From NCBI GenBank assembly GCA_964036275.1, contig OZ038433.1:31231836-31295835 (forward strand): a stretch of 64,000 nucleotides of DNA, in the 5' to 3' direction. Positions within the stretch are counted from its first letter, which is position 1; each line of letters begins with the position of its first letter. Made by a program: the position numbers and the translations under genes. The stretch is from Litoditis marina. Lineage: Eukaryota; Nematoda; Chromadorea; Rhabditida; Rhabditidae. Below the pieces are notes generated by a model. It did not search any database. It saw only the letters and a program-made list of their open reading frames with translations, and was not told the origin of the DNA. Below are positions 1-12,435 of this stretch, piece after piece.

Positions 1-75
1 TTCTTTTTTCACTTTTCTTGCATAATCACGAGAAAAAATCCGAATTTCTCGAAAAATTCTTATATGTTTAGCTCG

Positions 76-297
76 ATAAAATCCTAAAACTCAACGACCA
101 AACTCGAAACTCGAAAATCGAGTTTTTCGAGTTCAACTCGAAACTCGAAAACTCGGTTTTTTTTGAAACGCTGAAAACTCGAACTCGAGAAACTCGAAAT
201 TCCCAAAACTCGAATAACTCGAAACTCGAAAAACTCGTTTTTTTCCCAAAACTCGAAAAACTCGAAACTCGAAAACTCGAAATTTCAAACTCGATTA
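76..297. repeat. Degenerate CTCGAAA simple repeat
   Basis: Dozens of short units built on ACTCGAAA/CTCGA, interrupted by T-runs, fill this stretch. Open frames through it are an artefact of the repeat. A shorter, more decayed patch with the same core lies at 4118-4222, directly before the phosphoglycerate mutase start. It separates the visible collagen exons from whatever lies off the left edge. Confidence 0.85.
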
Positions 298-345
298 ACA
301 ACCCTACTCTCTTGCATCATATCCATATCTCTTCCGGTCTCAATT

Positions 346-346
<1 letters not shown>

Positions 347-396
<50 letters not shown>
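347..396. repeat. (CT)n microsatellite
   Basis: About 50 bp of almost pure CT dinucleotide with one CTCG break. It lies in the intron or 3' flank of the collagen gene. Confidence 0.95.
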
Positions 397-399
<3 letters not shown>

Positions 400-433
400 C
401 CGCTTTTGTAAATTTGAACAGTCAATAACTAAC

Positions 434-1734
434 CTCCAGCCGGACATTTGATGCATCCCGACTCTGTGCGCGCGTATCCCATATCGGCCGAAACACCATT
501 GGGCGCGTCCGGTCCGGGGTGGCCAGGGGCTGGAAGAATGGCAAAATGTCATCACGTCATTATTCATGTTTGTAAAATTTCTTCATTTCCAATTCTCACT
601 AACAACTAGAGTTCATTAGAAAACGGTGGGAATAGGCTCACGATAATGGCGTAGTTGTGCAGTTGACATTCGCTCGATCATTCCAAAGCAATGAAGTATT
701 TCTGGTTGACTCTAGATACAAATCCTCCAAGTGTTATTATCAAAGTTCATTCAACGATGACTCAATTATTGTTCCGTTATTTTGCAGCGAAATTACAACA
801 AAGACTAACCTCCATCTATACCATCAGTTCCTGGCTCTCCGGGCGGTCCTTGTGGGCAGTTGTGGGCTGATCGGCATTCTGAAATTACATAATATGTAAA
901 CCTAACCGCCGAGTTAACGTAACCGCCGTCCCAATTGACAGAGTCCACGCCACGCCACGCCCCTTTTCAGATTACCCCAAAAGCGTTTAGGTTTACTCGC
1001 GCGGTTAGGTTTACACAGCGGTTAGGTTTACTGTTTGCCTATGAATCATCAACGGTAAGATCTATCAGAGTACGTATGCTACATACAACACTTCGACTCC
1101 TCATTCTAAACTGTGTTCGAGACGTGACTCAGTAGGCATAAAAAAGCCGAAAGGTTCAATAGCATGGCTTCAGATCTGTTTGGTCTCCTTATTTCGATGG
1201 TTGAAAGAGAGATGCAAGTACGATAACAAACTATAACTGACGACACTGTGAAGGTAGATCACGCTGCAGGCGTTTTTTCTCGAAAACTGTCGCTGGTCCA
1301 ACGGAATCAGGAGTCATGGTCAACACTTCAGTCCACGCATCGTTGGAAATTACCTGGAACAGAAAGGGGTCAATAAAATGATAAAGTGTATGACACAACA
1401 CGTACCTTTTTGATTTTGCGAGTTCACAGTATTGAAAAAAAACCAGTGCAATATCAAATTGTTAATGGTTTTTCGCCAGGAGAAAAGAGAGGAGAGGCAA
1501 AAAAGAGATACTGTAGGTTTCCTGGAACGCATGGACCAACTTTACAGCCTTTTCAACTCCGACTCTTGAGAATTTCTGAGAACAAACCTGTGCTTTTTCG
1601 AACTCAGACATAGAATCGTGGTAGAAAGAGTTGATGTCGTCGCATATTGTGTTGGCCACATAACCACAAACAACAATCATTCCAACACTGATGGAAATCG
1701 AGATAAAAGTAGCGATCGACGCCCCATCCGGCAT
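434..1734 (-). CDS. Nematode cuticle collagen, 3' part beyond the left edge
   Basis: Structural collagen of the cuticle, secreted by hypodermis and crosslinked through cysteines. Exons on the minus strand: 1734-1588, 1353-1242, 878-810, 529-434, all joining in phase. Exon 1 gives a start Met, then a hydrophobic segment (residues about 7-27) and the DDINSFYHDSMSEFEKA stretch. Exon 2 opens VISNDAWTEVL. Together these match the nematode cuticle collagen N-terminal domain, a type II signal-anchor. KKRLQR in exon 2 resembles a furin-type site. A CQC then N-C-P cysteine cluster leads into Gly-X-Y triplets (PQGPPGEPGTDG, then GAPGHPGPDAPNG). Exon 4 ends in a second C-I-K-C-P-A-G cluster, again typical of cuticle collagens. 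The last donor leaves phase 1, so more Gly-X-Y exons must follow left of position 1. Exon 2 uses a GTCAGT donor. The collagen family is sure; the subfamily is not. Confidence 0.85.
898..1034. repeat. GGTTAGGTTTAC-type interspersed inverted repeats
   Basis: Inside collagen intron 2 the core GGTTAGGTTTAC occurs twice on the plus strand (around 998-1030), with a diverged GTTTAGGTTTAC nearby and the reverse complement (TAAACCTAACCGCC) at about 898. The core resembles telomere-like TTAGG arrays, but the copies are spaced and mixed in orientation. A further copy lies at about 14838. Confidence 0.5.
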
Positions 1735-4117
1735 TCTGAAACATTGAAATACTCAAAAAGGTTTTGGAGATAGAGTTCAAAGCCAACTCGTTCACAGATA
1801 TATAAATAACAACACATGGTTTGATTTTGTAGTTGAACCGTACACGATTTAGTATGATTTTTGTTTCAAATTTGTGCAATTCTATGTATTGATCTCTGTT
1901 TTACTAGGCTTAAACATCAATTCATAAGTTATCAATTCGTCCTTCACTTGATTGTTATACAGTGTATTGATAAACTCATTATTGATAATGTAATATTTAT
2001 TGTGACCACAATAAATATTCCATCATGTACGGTTCAACTACAAAATCAAAAAATATACACAACAATGAGGAGGTTCAAAGAAAACAGGACTTGGAGAAGA
2101 TTAACAACACACTTCATTTCCCGAACCTATACTATAGTTAGCTTGTCGAGTATCCAATAGAGAAAATACGGAGAACAGTTGAATGAAAAACACATAATTA
2201 AGCTCATTAAACTGATCCATAATTTACAGAAAAGTATGAAAAACGGGACAAACAAGTCACTTTGGAGCGTAATCAGCAGGCGGATTTCCGAAAATGGCTG
2301 TACTTCTACGAATAATCGCCGGAGGGCAAGCAGGATAGACCGGTTCTCGAAAAGCGCGGTGGAAAAACCACGGCTAATGGGATCTGGTTGGACTGATAAG
2401 GCAGGCAATTGAGCTGTTTACAGCTATCGGAAATGCTGTGTTATCAGGGAAAGTAGGACTACCAGACAAGGTGCAAATGTGTGCTTTAGAGTAACAATGT
2501 ATGAGCGTTTGAGCGGAGGAACCGTTATATGAACACTTGACAACCATAGATCAATCATAATTATATTGGACTTGTGGCAGTTTTTCATGGACCGGTACAT
2601 ATTTCTTACTGTAGAACGTTACAGATGGGAGAAATTGATAGATTCTATAAATCGAATGTATAAAGGGACAACGAAGAAAGTGAAAATTAGTTCAACAATG
2701 GTCACACATTGAATGGAAAATTTTTATGAAATTATTTCGCACGAAATGGCTCATTATTTAACTGACAGACTTCGTTTACTTATAGGTGTAAATGGTTTCG
2801 TTCCACTATTAGTTCAAAATACCGTATTCTACTCTTACAATCGACTCCGCCCATTAAAATGTACTGTACTTGGCCACTATCAATGGGTGGAAAACTATAC
2901 CAATTTTTACGGTGACGTCTTCGCGTGATTGTAATACTTGTCATCGTAATGTAATTGAAGTTTATTGTAATTTTCGTATTTTGTGAATTGGTCATGCACA
3001 CAAATTTATCGAGGAACATCATCATCCAGAGTGTATAAATTGCTCATTTCAGTTAGAGTTTTTTTATCGATTGACTCTTTTTTAGAAAATAGATAGGCGA
3101 TTCAGTTGATATGCAGAAGGCAGCAGGTAGTCACGACAACTATCAAGAGAAAGTTTTGACTGATTTGACTTTTTGATAAGTTTTTTCGGTTATCCGAGTG
3201 GGTAACCGAGAAGTAACCAAAACATTGACCCTCTATTTGAAACCTTGTTTTTTGGTTTCTAGTTACTTCCCGGTTACCCACTTGGATAAACGGGAGAAGA
3301 TGTTACTTACGTAGATTACGGTACCAAAAAACATGACCCTTGTTTTTTGGTTTCTAGTTACTTCCCGGTTACCCACTTGGATAAACGGGAGAAAATGTTA
3401 CTTACGTAGATTACGGTACCAAAAAACATGACAAGACACATAATTTTCTTAAATCGACTCACAAATTTATAGTATAGTTCATATTATGAAAAAATGTGTC
3501 GATAGTATTCCTGTTTCTCAAAATCCAGAAAAAGAAGTGAGACGAGCAAATGATTATCTTCTTCCCCTCTCACATTTCAAAATTTCTCGTTTCCCCGATA
3601 TTTCCAAAGCGCTTGACTTTTTTCGTCCAAATATTTCTTTTCCTGTTTTTTTTCCTGCGGTGTTTCATCACTTCTGTTACTATTTCCTTAGAAATTTGCA
3701 GTCTTTATTGTTTTTCTCCATTGTTTACGACTAGAAACTAGTTTATTGCTATTGTAAACATAACGAACTTAGTATATAACACAGTTACAGCAGTCCATAT
3801 GACGTCTGTGTATAATTGTAGTCTACTTTGACAATAAATGTTGTCTATTTCAACCCAACTAACTACTTTCTAATACCAAGTCATAAACTAGAATGTACGA
3901 AAAATTAATGAGAAAATGTGAAAATTAGAAGATTGAGACCAATTGTTTTGGCCAAATCCAACACTCCGCCACCATAACAGTTTCAATTTGCTTTCTACTT
4001 TTTTCTCTCTTGTGTATTGGATACTTGTGAACTCATACTTTTTCCCCTCTCACATTTCAAAATTTCTTGTTTCCCCGATATTTCCAAAGCACTTGACTTT
4101 TTTTTGTTAATCGAGCT
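1735..4117. other. Intergenic, no supported gene
   Basis: AT-rich DNA between the divergent collagen and mutase genes, so it should hold both promoters. No exon set could be supported. Charged frames at about 2047-2310 have a possible acceptor at 2227 but no recognisable domain. A 95-bp tandem duplication at 3243-3432 is listed separately. Confidence 0.5.
3243..3432 (+). repeat. 95-bp tandem duplication
   Basis: Two head-to-tail copies, 3243-3337 and 3338-3432, differ at about one base (GAGAAG versus GAGAAA). Each holds a run CCCGGTTACCCACTTGG followed by AAACGGGAG. A diverged inverted piece (TAACCGAGAAGTAACCAAAA) sits just upstream at about 3204-3223, so the unit itself comes from an inverted-repeat element. 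The near identity suggests a recent event. Confidence 0.9.
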
Positions 4118-4222
4118 CAAAATGTTTTTGTTAACCGAGCTCAAAATTTTGAGTTCTCGAGTTTTATAGATTTGGAAAGTTTTAAGCCAAGTATTCGAGT
4201 TTCGAGTTTGACTTCAACACCC
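4118..4222. repeat. Short degenerate CTCGA repeat before ipgm
   Basis: Repeats of CGAGCTCAAAAT and TCGAGTTTCGAGTTT lie 34-138 bp before the mutase start codon and share their core with the array at 76-297. It occupies the likely 5' UTR or proximal promoter. Confidence 0.6.
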
Positions 4223-4255
4223 CTACTACCGTGCCTTTAACTACGTTTGAAGGAA

Positions 4256-7200
4256 ATGGCCAACAACGAGAAGGTATCGAACAAAGTGTGTTTGGTAATC
4301 ATTGACGGATGGGGTATTACCGAACAGAAGTACGGAAACGCCATATTGGGCGCCAATACCCCCGTAATGGATAAACTCTGCTCAGGTTTGAGATTAGAAA
4401 TACAATATGACATTTTTTAAACTCATTTAAATAGGCTTGAATTGAGTTTGAAAGGATGTAATTTATGAACTTGTGGATTCCAATTTTAGTAAATGGTACA
4501 GTCTGTTCCAAAAACTTGTAACAACATTGTACAGTAAGCTATTCACACTCAGAAGTGTACAGGTTCTCAGAGACCTTTCAAATTTATAAAATCCCAAAAA
4601 CTGTATCAGCAGAAAAAAAAATTACAAATTCGCAGTGCTTACTGTATAGCGTTATGATGGGTGAAACGGTATAGGCTGGCGGACATGTCTAGTCTTTTCC
4701 ATTCCTACTGAGACTTCTACAGTAGAATTTCGAAACTTCCGAGCAGTTTTGCTCACTTACTTTTGATCGGAGAAGTTGAGGATTTTCGTACCCAATTCTC
4801 TTTCCCAGGTAGAGCAAATATACGAGAGAATTTTCCATGAACTACATTTTCAGCTTCGCAACAGCCGTCGGAAAGTTTGTAAGGTTACTGTAGGAGTCTC
4901 AGTAGTAATGGTATGAACTATAGAGTGTCTGGCTGTCTGGTAATATATCCCTCCGAACAAAATTTCGATATCGATCTACGAGCAATCAAAGTATTCAGAC
5001 AATTCGACTCAAATCGAAGCACATGGTCTTCACGTGGGACTACCCGAGGGCCTCATGGGAAATTCTGAGGTAATGGCTGACAAAAATCCCTGCCACATGT
5101 AGTAGAACAGCTTAGTTTCCAAGTGGGGAAGTGTGATTGCGAATAGCGAATATTATTGCCAGCTTGTATACGATTTTTTCATTGTATTAGCATAGTTTCT
5201 TCATTTTCATTCAAACAAATACAAGTAGTGACCGTATCATTGTCATACTCTGATTTCGATACACTTATCAGTTCACAAATTACCGAGCGAAGAGCAACAG
5301 CACCAAACTACAAATACTGCGGGCCACTCAGAACAAGCGTCGTTGCAAAACAGTAAATATCTGTTCATACAGCGTGGCTGTCATATATATTGATTTTACC
5401 TTCCGTCGTCTGACGTCTCTTCGGGGCACACTATATCTCTAGATTTATTGCAATACAGTTTCGACCAAACGCGAATTTGTACAGAGCGCGTTCCGAGTAG
5501 GGGTAACGTATACCGTATAGGTTTCCTTCGGCAAAAATCCTTCAAAGGGAACGTTCCTCTATAATATTATCTGCATGAGAAACTGGGCATTTCAAAAATA
5601 TTATTCAATCGTGTTACAACAAAGGTTCAATTAACAAATATATTAGAATGACTGAAAATCAGCTGGATTGATATTTTCACTGTGGCGTCATCGACCACTG
5701 TTCCTTTTATTCTAATGTGAATTTGAAATTCTAGTTCATTTATCGTAATTAGGTAGTAGAACAAATATGTATATTGCGTACAATTCATTTGAGAAAAAAC
5801 GGAGCAGCACACAAAAATAAAATTTGTATGTTTAAAGGAGACCGGTGAACAAATGGTTTCTCGTAAAGCTGCTGTAATCCTACATTTGGTTGGACGCGTT
5901 GCGTGTCGCACGGCATGTCATGAACTGATCAAACTAATATACGAGTTATTTGTGCTCTCTGATCTCAATACAGTTAAAGGCAGCCCGAAACAAAACCACT
6001 GATCAAGTTGTGTTCCGGTCTCCTTTAATATTGGCTTTCCACGTCTTTTCCAGGTTGGTCATTTGAATATCGGCGGGGGCCGTGTGGTCATGCAGGACAT
6101 TGTCCGGATCAACCTGGCTGTGAAGAACAACACTATTGTGAGTTTGTTACACCTAAGAAGTGTGTAACGTGCTCAAACTTGCAAACAAATTTGGGGACCC
6201 AAGGAAAAATCAGAATTGGGATGGGTGGTAGATAACGGAGATACTGGCATATCCAAAAATAATGTTTTCAGTACAGCAGTACTTGTTCAGATCGATCATA
6301 TTTCTGGGAATTGTATGTATTTTTAGTTGTGAATTATGCTATTCTTGTAGGTTGAAGAAGTACCAGAAGCTGGCTGCAATGTAACTTTTGATAAAGATCA
6401 ATATCAGATGGCTTGTTCGAAGAAAACGAAACAGTTAGCCGACGTTTATTAAAAAAGTCACGAAATGTGTCCTTTCTGAAGCCAATATGTTCCTGCTGGC
6501 GACTTCCTCACAGGCTGCACTACCGCGTTTCAGGAACTATCTCGTCGGCTAAAGATCAGTCTCACATACAAGAAAGTACGTGAAACGCGGACGTAAAGCC
6601 CATGAGGCTGTTACCAAGCGCTGCAGAAATCCCTCCGAAACCTCATGAGATTTCTAATAAACCGCATCTCACAAACTTCTGTATAGATCCTATTGGTTGC
6701 CAGGCATAAGCGTTGCCAATCTCACGAATTTACCTCATCCATGAACATTCAGTAACTTGTATGAGCCACCGCTCACGAACCTCACTTTCCCTTTTCAGGT
6801 CAAGAACGACGCACTCATCGCAGCTTGTGAACGTGCTAGGAGTGGAACGGGAAGAATTCATCTGGCCGGCTTAGTTTCGGACGGAGGCGTACACTCTCAC
6901 ACAGGTAGGTATAGGTTTCATCCCAGGCGCCGTAGCAATCTCTCAAAAACCTCATGAGATATCTCGTGAGTATATCACCAAGTTCTCATGAGATTCACAA
7001 AGTGTAAGATACAGTATACCGTCGTTTTCACTCAAGCGACCACAATAATGATGTTCATATTCCCTTCAGCTACTACGCCATGGATAGAGACAGGAGATGG
7101 GAGAGAATTCGTGTCGCCTATGATGCCATGGTTGGAGGACAGGGAGAAGAGGCAGCCGAGGACAAGGTAGAGTTGGTTTCATTCTCACTGAGACTCATTG

Positions 7201-10200
7201 AAATGGTGCCAAGATGTTCGGATGACTATTTCTCACAGCTGAGAAATTATTTCATTTACGCGTTCTTATTGAGCAAAGCAACAAATTCCAGACCTGGGCC
7301 GTTAATTGTAAACTCCGAAGTGGTGAGAAAAAAACCTGGGAAGTTCATTGGCACACTGGCAAATCTCAGTAGGACGGACTGCAACTATATATTTAACGCT
7401 TAAAACGATTGGCGCCAAATTTATAAGATTGATCAGCTACAAACACGAGAGAGCATGCAGGTCAATGAGGCGGCAGATAGGTTGAAACCAAAATGGTACG
7501 ACCTGATTTGTGAACGAAACGAACCATGGTCCTATTGTTGTTTTGCACTTCACTTCAATATAACCGAAACATCATGAAATGTTCACTAGAAAGCATTGTC
7601 ATAGTCAATGGAAGATTGGATGCATACTGTAGAAGTCTCAGTGGGTTTGCTGTTTTTTTAGACGAAGAGACAACTAGCATAATTGCATTTTTCAGCCTCA
7701 CCATAATCACTATATCAGTTCCGAAAACTGTGCGGTGTGTGTTGTCGGAATCCGCTATCCGCTAAGTTTGTAGTTTGATTTAGTGGCTAGTGAGGTATTA
7801 ATAGACTGTTTCGTGACAGAACCACAATGATGATGTTTCTCTATAACTAGTTCCCATCTAGCTTGTTGATGTTGTGCGCTCTCGTTACGAAGCTGGAGAA
7901 ACTGACGAGTTTCTGAAGCCAATTATTGTCGGTGGAGCAGCCAGAAGAGTAAAGGATGGCGACACTCTTCTCTTCTTTGACTATCGTGCAGACCGAATGA
8001 GGGAGATATCGGAGGTATAAATTTGCCATATTGTACTTCTCTGTTAGTTTAGCCAGTTATCGATAACTCAGGAGTGGAGAGTGGTTCACATTTCTTTGCG
8101 GCTGAATCCGGCCGCAGCAGTAGCAACGGGTGAATGTCTTTCCAAACCGATTCTTTCCGAATCAGTTATTTCGTTTCAAATCTAAGCCAAATTTGGTCTG
8201 AGAAACGTGGAACCGAAGAAATTCAAGTGATGAATGCAAGTGATGTATAAAGTTGGTTCGGGAAAAAAACTTACCGCAGCAACATGCAAAATGGGAGTAT
8301 CGATCGTGCTGCCGCGTGCAGGACTTGCTGAGTAGGACATTTATGTCGACTAAGTCCAAGACATCCGTCCTTTAAATTTCGATTGAAAAATATGTTGCAG
8401 TTTAAAGGACTGAAGAGTTGGGATTGGTCTACAATCGTTCTTCTTTAACAACGAGTTTGAACTGTTCAGGTGATGGGCATGGAGAGGTACAACGATTGTC
8501 ACTCGAAGTTCACTCACCCAAAAAATGTGAAAGTTTTCGGTTTGTTCATCAAAGTAATCGTTCGATTTCTTGTTCGATCTTCTGTATAGTTGAATGTTTA
8601 GTTGAAAAATGAAGCGTGTAATAAAAAAACTGGCGGGATAGGAAAAATGAAATGTAAACACAGTACGGTCGGACACGTATTACAACACATTGAAATGGTT
8701 CCAAGTCAATCGTTTTCAATATCAGATTCTTTTCCATTCTTGCAGGTATGACTCGATACAAGGCCGAGTTTCCATTCCCAACACTTTTTCCAGTGATGCA
8801 TCACGAAAATGTGCTGGCCGACTGGCTGGCCAAACAAGTACTCACTACTCACAAATTATTTTTTCTTTCCTAAAGTTGACTCTGAGCTACTATTTTCAGC
8901 AGAGAATTGCAGCAACTGATAGATTTTATCACTGTATCTTACTCCGTTTTCTCAGTGAAGCGTATTCTGTTCCGCTCACTATTTCATTTGTCAAACGTAT
9001 CCTACGTGCTACGTACACTTTATGTACGTGGGTAATGATTTTCTCAAATGTTCTCAATGAATTTCGTATACAAAACACGTATTCGAGGGGTTCTCACAAT
9101 TTCACTGTGCCGAGACGGAGAAGTATGCTCATGTTACATTCTTCTTGAATGGTGGAGTGGAGAAGGCGTTTGAGAACGAGGAGAGATGTCTGTTACCTAG
9201 TCCAAAGGTAAGGTTGGAGGGCTGGAATTTTCTATTTAAGCAAACACAGACAGTTTCACGTCACTATTCACAAAGTTGTTGGTCCTGTTCGGTTCAACAA
9301 ACATTACCAAAAACTTCTCACAAACGCTCATTTTCTAAAAATAAATTTTTGTGTTCGCTAGGTATAATGTTCGTGTTCGCTAGGGCTTGCGATGTCGAAT
9401 TTATGACAAATTCCAAACTTGATCAAGTGTTTCGTTACCCGATATCAGTCGACACACTTTCTACAGTGAGAAGTCAAATACTCAGGAGGTGTTTTCTTAT
9501 GGATACATCAGTTTTTCGTCTTCCAACAACAGTTTCTAGTGGTAAAAATGAATACAATACCGAAACTTGGAAAAAACACAAAGCTCAGCATACCAAAATA
9601 TGACCAGGATGTTTGAGCATACTACATACTACTGTAAACGGTTTTGCGAGCGTGAAACAGACTAAATTGCTGGTGAATTACTCTCTCATTTTAGTGCAAT
9701 TGTGATCAACTAAACACCCAATTTCTTGTGGAATTGACCTGAAATTATATTGATATATCGAATGTTTTAGGTTGCTACATACGATCTACAGCCGGAAATG
9801 GCTTGTGCTGAGATTGGAGAGAAAATGGTTGAACAAATCGTGTCCGGTCAGCATCCGTTCGTGATGTGCAACTTTGCAGCACCTGACATGGTTGGACATA
9901 CGGGTGTGAGTTGAAGGGTTTAGAAAAAGCAGAAAGTAATATTATTTTCAGGACAAGTGAGAATGAAATGTAAAGGTGAACAAATAACAAGATAATCAAC
10001 ACCTAGAATCAATATGCTGGTTTCATCGGGTCGATACGGCTGATAATTGTTGCGAAGTTATGTAATATTAAGCTCGCTCTTTTCAAATAACTAACCTAAT
10101 TTTGCCTTATCCTTATTTGTTCGTAGTTCGGTTTTGTAGTTCTTGTGTCAAAGTTAGAAAATCATAAAGCAAATCGAGATCGAACCACGAGAAGTACGTT

Positions 10201-12044
10201 GTAATTTGAATGTAATTATGAATGCTAATCAAGTAAAGTTGAAAAGTAAGTTTCGTTCAGGAAAGGGGAGAATACACTCCTTCGAAATATTATCTTGGCA
10301 ATTTATTGATGGTACAGTTAAACTCGTCTACTCACTACTCAGTATATCATGAAATCGTTGATCTCGATTTTTACTTTATCAGAAAAGTCGAAACTGCTCA
10401 TCCAGTGTATTTTAGTTGTACGAGGCTGCCGTGAAAGCCTGCAAAGCCACCGATGTTGCTATTGGACGCATCTATGAGGCTTGCAAGAAACATGGTAAGA
10501 TATAAGATCCGTCCGTCAGCAAAATTGTAAAAGTAGCCATTACTTTTCATTCTAAAGCTTCAGTTGATTATATACAAGTGTTGTATTTTTGGTAACACTT
10601 TGTTCCAGGACAGAACAACAATACATAGTTGCAAAATGTTCGGATCAGTGATTCTAACTTGACTTTATTCAAAACAATTGAGGAGTTGGTTGCGTTCCCT
10701 AACGCGGTCTTATAGAATGCAACAAATATTTCTAACAAGAACTTTTCTAATTTCTAGTTGTATACATTTTGACAAATTTCAAGGATACATTTTGCTGGTA
10801 ACAGCGGATCATGGAAACGTGGAGAAAATGATCACATCTGACGGGGAAAAGCACACCGCGCACACGTGTAATCCGGTTCCCTTCACTTGTAGCAGCGACA
10901 AATTCAAGTTCAAAAAGGTATTGTCTGTTCGAAAGGTTTATTTTTATATATTCACGTAATCCGCCAAAGAGTAAAGAACTTGTAAACTTGTACACTTCAT
11001 ATAAGACGGGTCCTACTAATTTTTTTTTCAAAATTTCCGTTTTTTTACCAAAATGTTGTCAACGGAGTGGGAGTGACAAGTAAACCATTATCTTGTCAAA
11101 GTTGCTGATGTATCTGGGAAATATTAGAGCCAACCCAAATGAAAAGCGCCAACATAGATAATATCTATTCTATCTAACATAGATTCTATCTAACATAGAT
11201 TATTGATGTCTGCCAAGTGATACTATCACTGCTCAACACCTGGCAAGTGATATTATCACTGCTCAACACTGACAATTGCCAGGAACTATCCTCTTTCCTG
11301 ACACGTGTGAACCAGGTTTTGCCTGACCCCGCCACACCAAAAGCGAGACGCTTACCACTACACTAAGCGGGCTACATTCTAGAGCGCGAACAGTTCGTAC
11401 ACACACCGGGGCGGGTATACTCATAACGGGATGAGAATAGATTATTGAATGATGGGTGCTTGCTTTTGGCCCAACGGCCAAGGGTTTGAATCCTCTCAAC
11501 GGTTTGGCACGTGTCAAAATGAATCAGTGCAAATAGCAAATGGTGAAGCTGATCCCTTTGGGTGACAAGTGACAAGCGAACTCCGTTCACTTAGCATTTG
11601 CCAAAAAACTCTGAATCTCATTGTCACATGCAAACATCGCGTTGACAAGAAAACTAAAATTGTTTCATTTCGTCCGCAAGGCGCAAGAAAATTTTCTCGT
11701 TCACAGATTGACAGAATTCCGTGAATTACTTTGAATTTTGAAAAAAAATTTAGTTGGAACCGTCGTCATATATGATCAAGTGTAAACTTTTTGATCATAC
11801 GAAGCGATAAAGTTTTCTTGTTGGAAAATTACACCTTGCTCTGGAATACAAGAAGAAGAGACTTCCATAACTGTTTTGGGTGTACGATATTTTGAAGGAG
11901 AATGCTTCTATCAGCGCAGTGTTTCAGCTCACGCAGCGTCGCCCTGCGCTCTGCGACGTAGCCTGCACCGTGTTGGATATAATGGGCATTCCTCAACCAC
12001 AAGATATGACCGGTGTTTCACTTGTCGATCGGATTCTGATGTGA
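4256..12044 (+). CDS. ipgm-1: Cofactor-independent phosphoglycerate mutase, one internal exon missing
   Basis: Interconverts 3- and 2-phosphoglycerate in cytosolic glycolysis and gluconeogenesis; this alkaline phosphatase superfamily enzyme replaces the vertebrate cofactor-dependent form in nematodes. Exons: 4256-4385, 4999-5069, 6054-6137, 6799-6904, 7070-7166, 7862-8014, 8470-8539, 8746-8837, 9088-9207, 9771-9905, 10416-10494, 10784-10917, 11928-12044. Visible motifs are DGWG (metal), [15 protein letters not shown] with the catalytic Ser, [53 protein letters not shown] and the metal-binding H-T-A-H-T. These encode about 461 residues, against about 515-540 usual. Some 58-60 residues between SDGGVHSHT and YYAMD are absent, including the substrate-binding GDGRD region. 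Exon 4 ends in phase 1 and exon 5 needs two leading bases, so direct splicing shifts frame. Everything else is intact. It may be a deletion allele, an assembly loss, or an unseen exon. Confidence 0.93.
4700..4910. mobile_element. Miniature inverted-repeat element, family D
   Basis: Left end ATTCCTACTGAGACTTCTAC (about 4701-4720) pairs with right end GTAGGAGTCTCAGTAGTAAT (about 4890-4909). The element fills part of ipgm intron 1, about 90 bp before exon 2. No coding capacity. Same family at 16441-16650 and 52428-52613. Confidence 0.75.
5834..6028 (-). mobile_element. Miniature inverted-repeat element, family B
   Basis: Ends are TTTAAAGGAGACCGG on the left and CCGGTCTCCTTTAA on the right, giving a terminal inverted repeat of about 14 bp around 195 bp of non-coding DNA. 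The right 105 bp (5923-6028) recurs at 12801-12905 and 13778-13882. The right end lies 26 bp before ipgm exon 3. Confidence 0.75.
6600..6730. mobile_element. Family C (TCATGAG-rich) fragment
   Basis: Contains CCTCATGAGATTTC and GGTTGCCAGGCATAAGCGTTGCCAA, related to the hairpin element at 15606-15781. It sits in ipgm intron 3, upstream of exon 4. Confidence 0.45.
6917..7010. mobile_element. Family C element in the place of the missing ipgm exon
   Basis: Begins GGCGCCGTAGCAATC, close to GGCGGCGTAGCAATC at 15608, and then carries CCTCATGAGATATCTCGTGAG and TTCTCATGAGATTC palindromes. It takes up most of the 165 bp between ipgm exons 4 and 5, where about 175 bp of coding sequence is expected. Confidence 0.65.
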
Positions 12045-12435
12045 ATAATAATCATCAAGAATTGGATTGACAAATGTATAGTGTATTAAAAAAATTGTGT
12101 GTTCCTTACATGAATTAATTGTTGTAGAATTTATCATGATGTTATAACTTTACCAAAAGCGTACAGATTTCTCTTGATTTTTTTCTGGAATTAAAAAATC
12201 CGTCCCGCATTAATTTCAACTTTTGAGTTAACAATCTGAACCTATGGTGAATGAAAAATCAATGTAAAAAATATATGCTTCATATAGACGCAGATTGAAT
12301 ATGAAATATCGGACACTTCTGCATACTGTATCTTATTTTGGACACCTAGATGTCTCGTTAGATATTTTTAATGCGTGTTTTCGTTTGAACGTTTTTAATG
12401 GGTTTTTTTAAATGGACTTTAGTCACTATTCTCAC

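Noticed and set aside
2047..2311. Possible two-exon gene with charged segments (NNEEVQRKQDLEKINN; KRDKQVTLERNQQADFRKW)
   Set aside because: One plausible acceptor at 2227 but weak donor, no start, no domain. Not enough to list as a gene.
9145..9603. 152-residue open frame continuing past ipgm exon 9
   Set aside because: The first part is the real exon; the rest is intron that happens to stay open. The GTAAGG donor at 9208 and the family alignment end the exon there.
11310..11372. tRNA-like stretch on the minus strand (TAGTGTAGTGGTAAGCG)
   Set aside because: A-box-like only; no B box, no pairing anticodon or T stem. At most a decayed tRNA-derived repeat.
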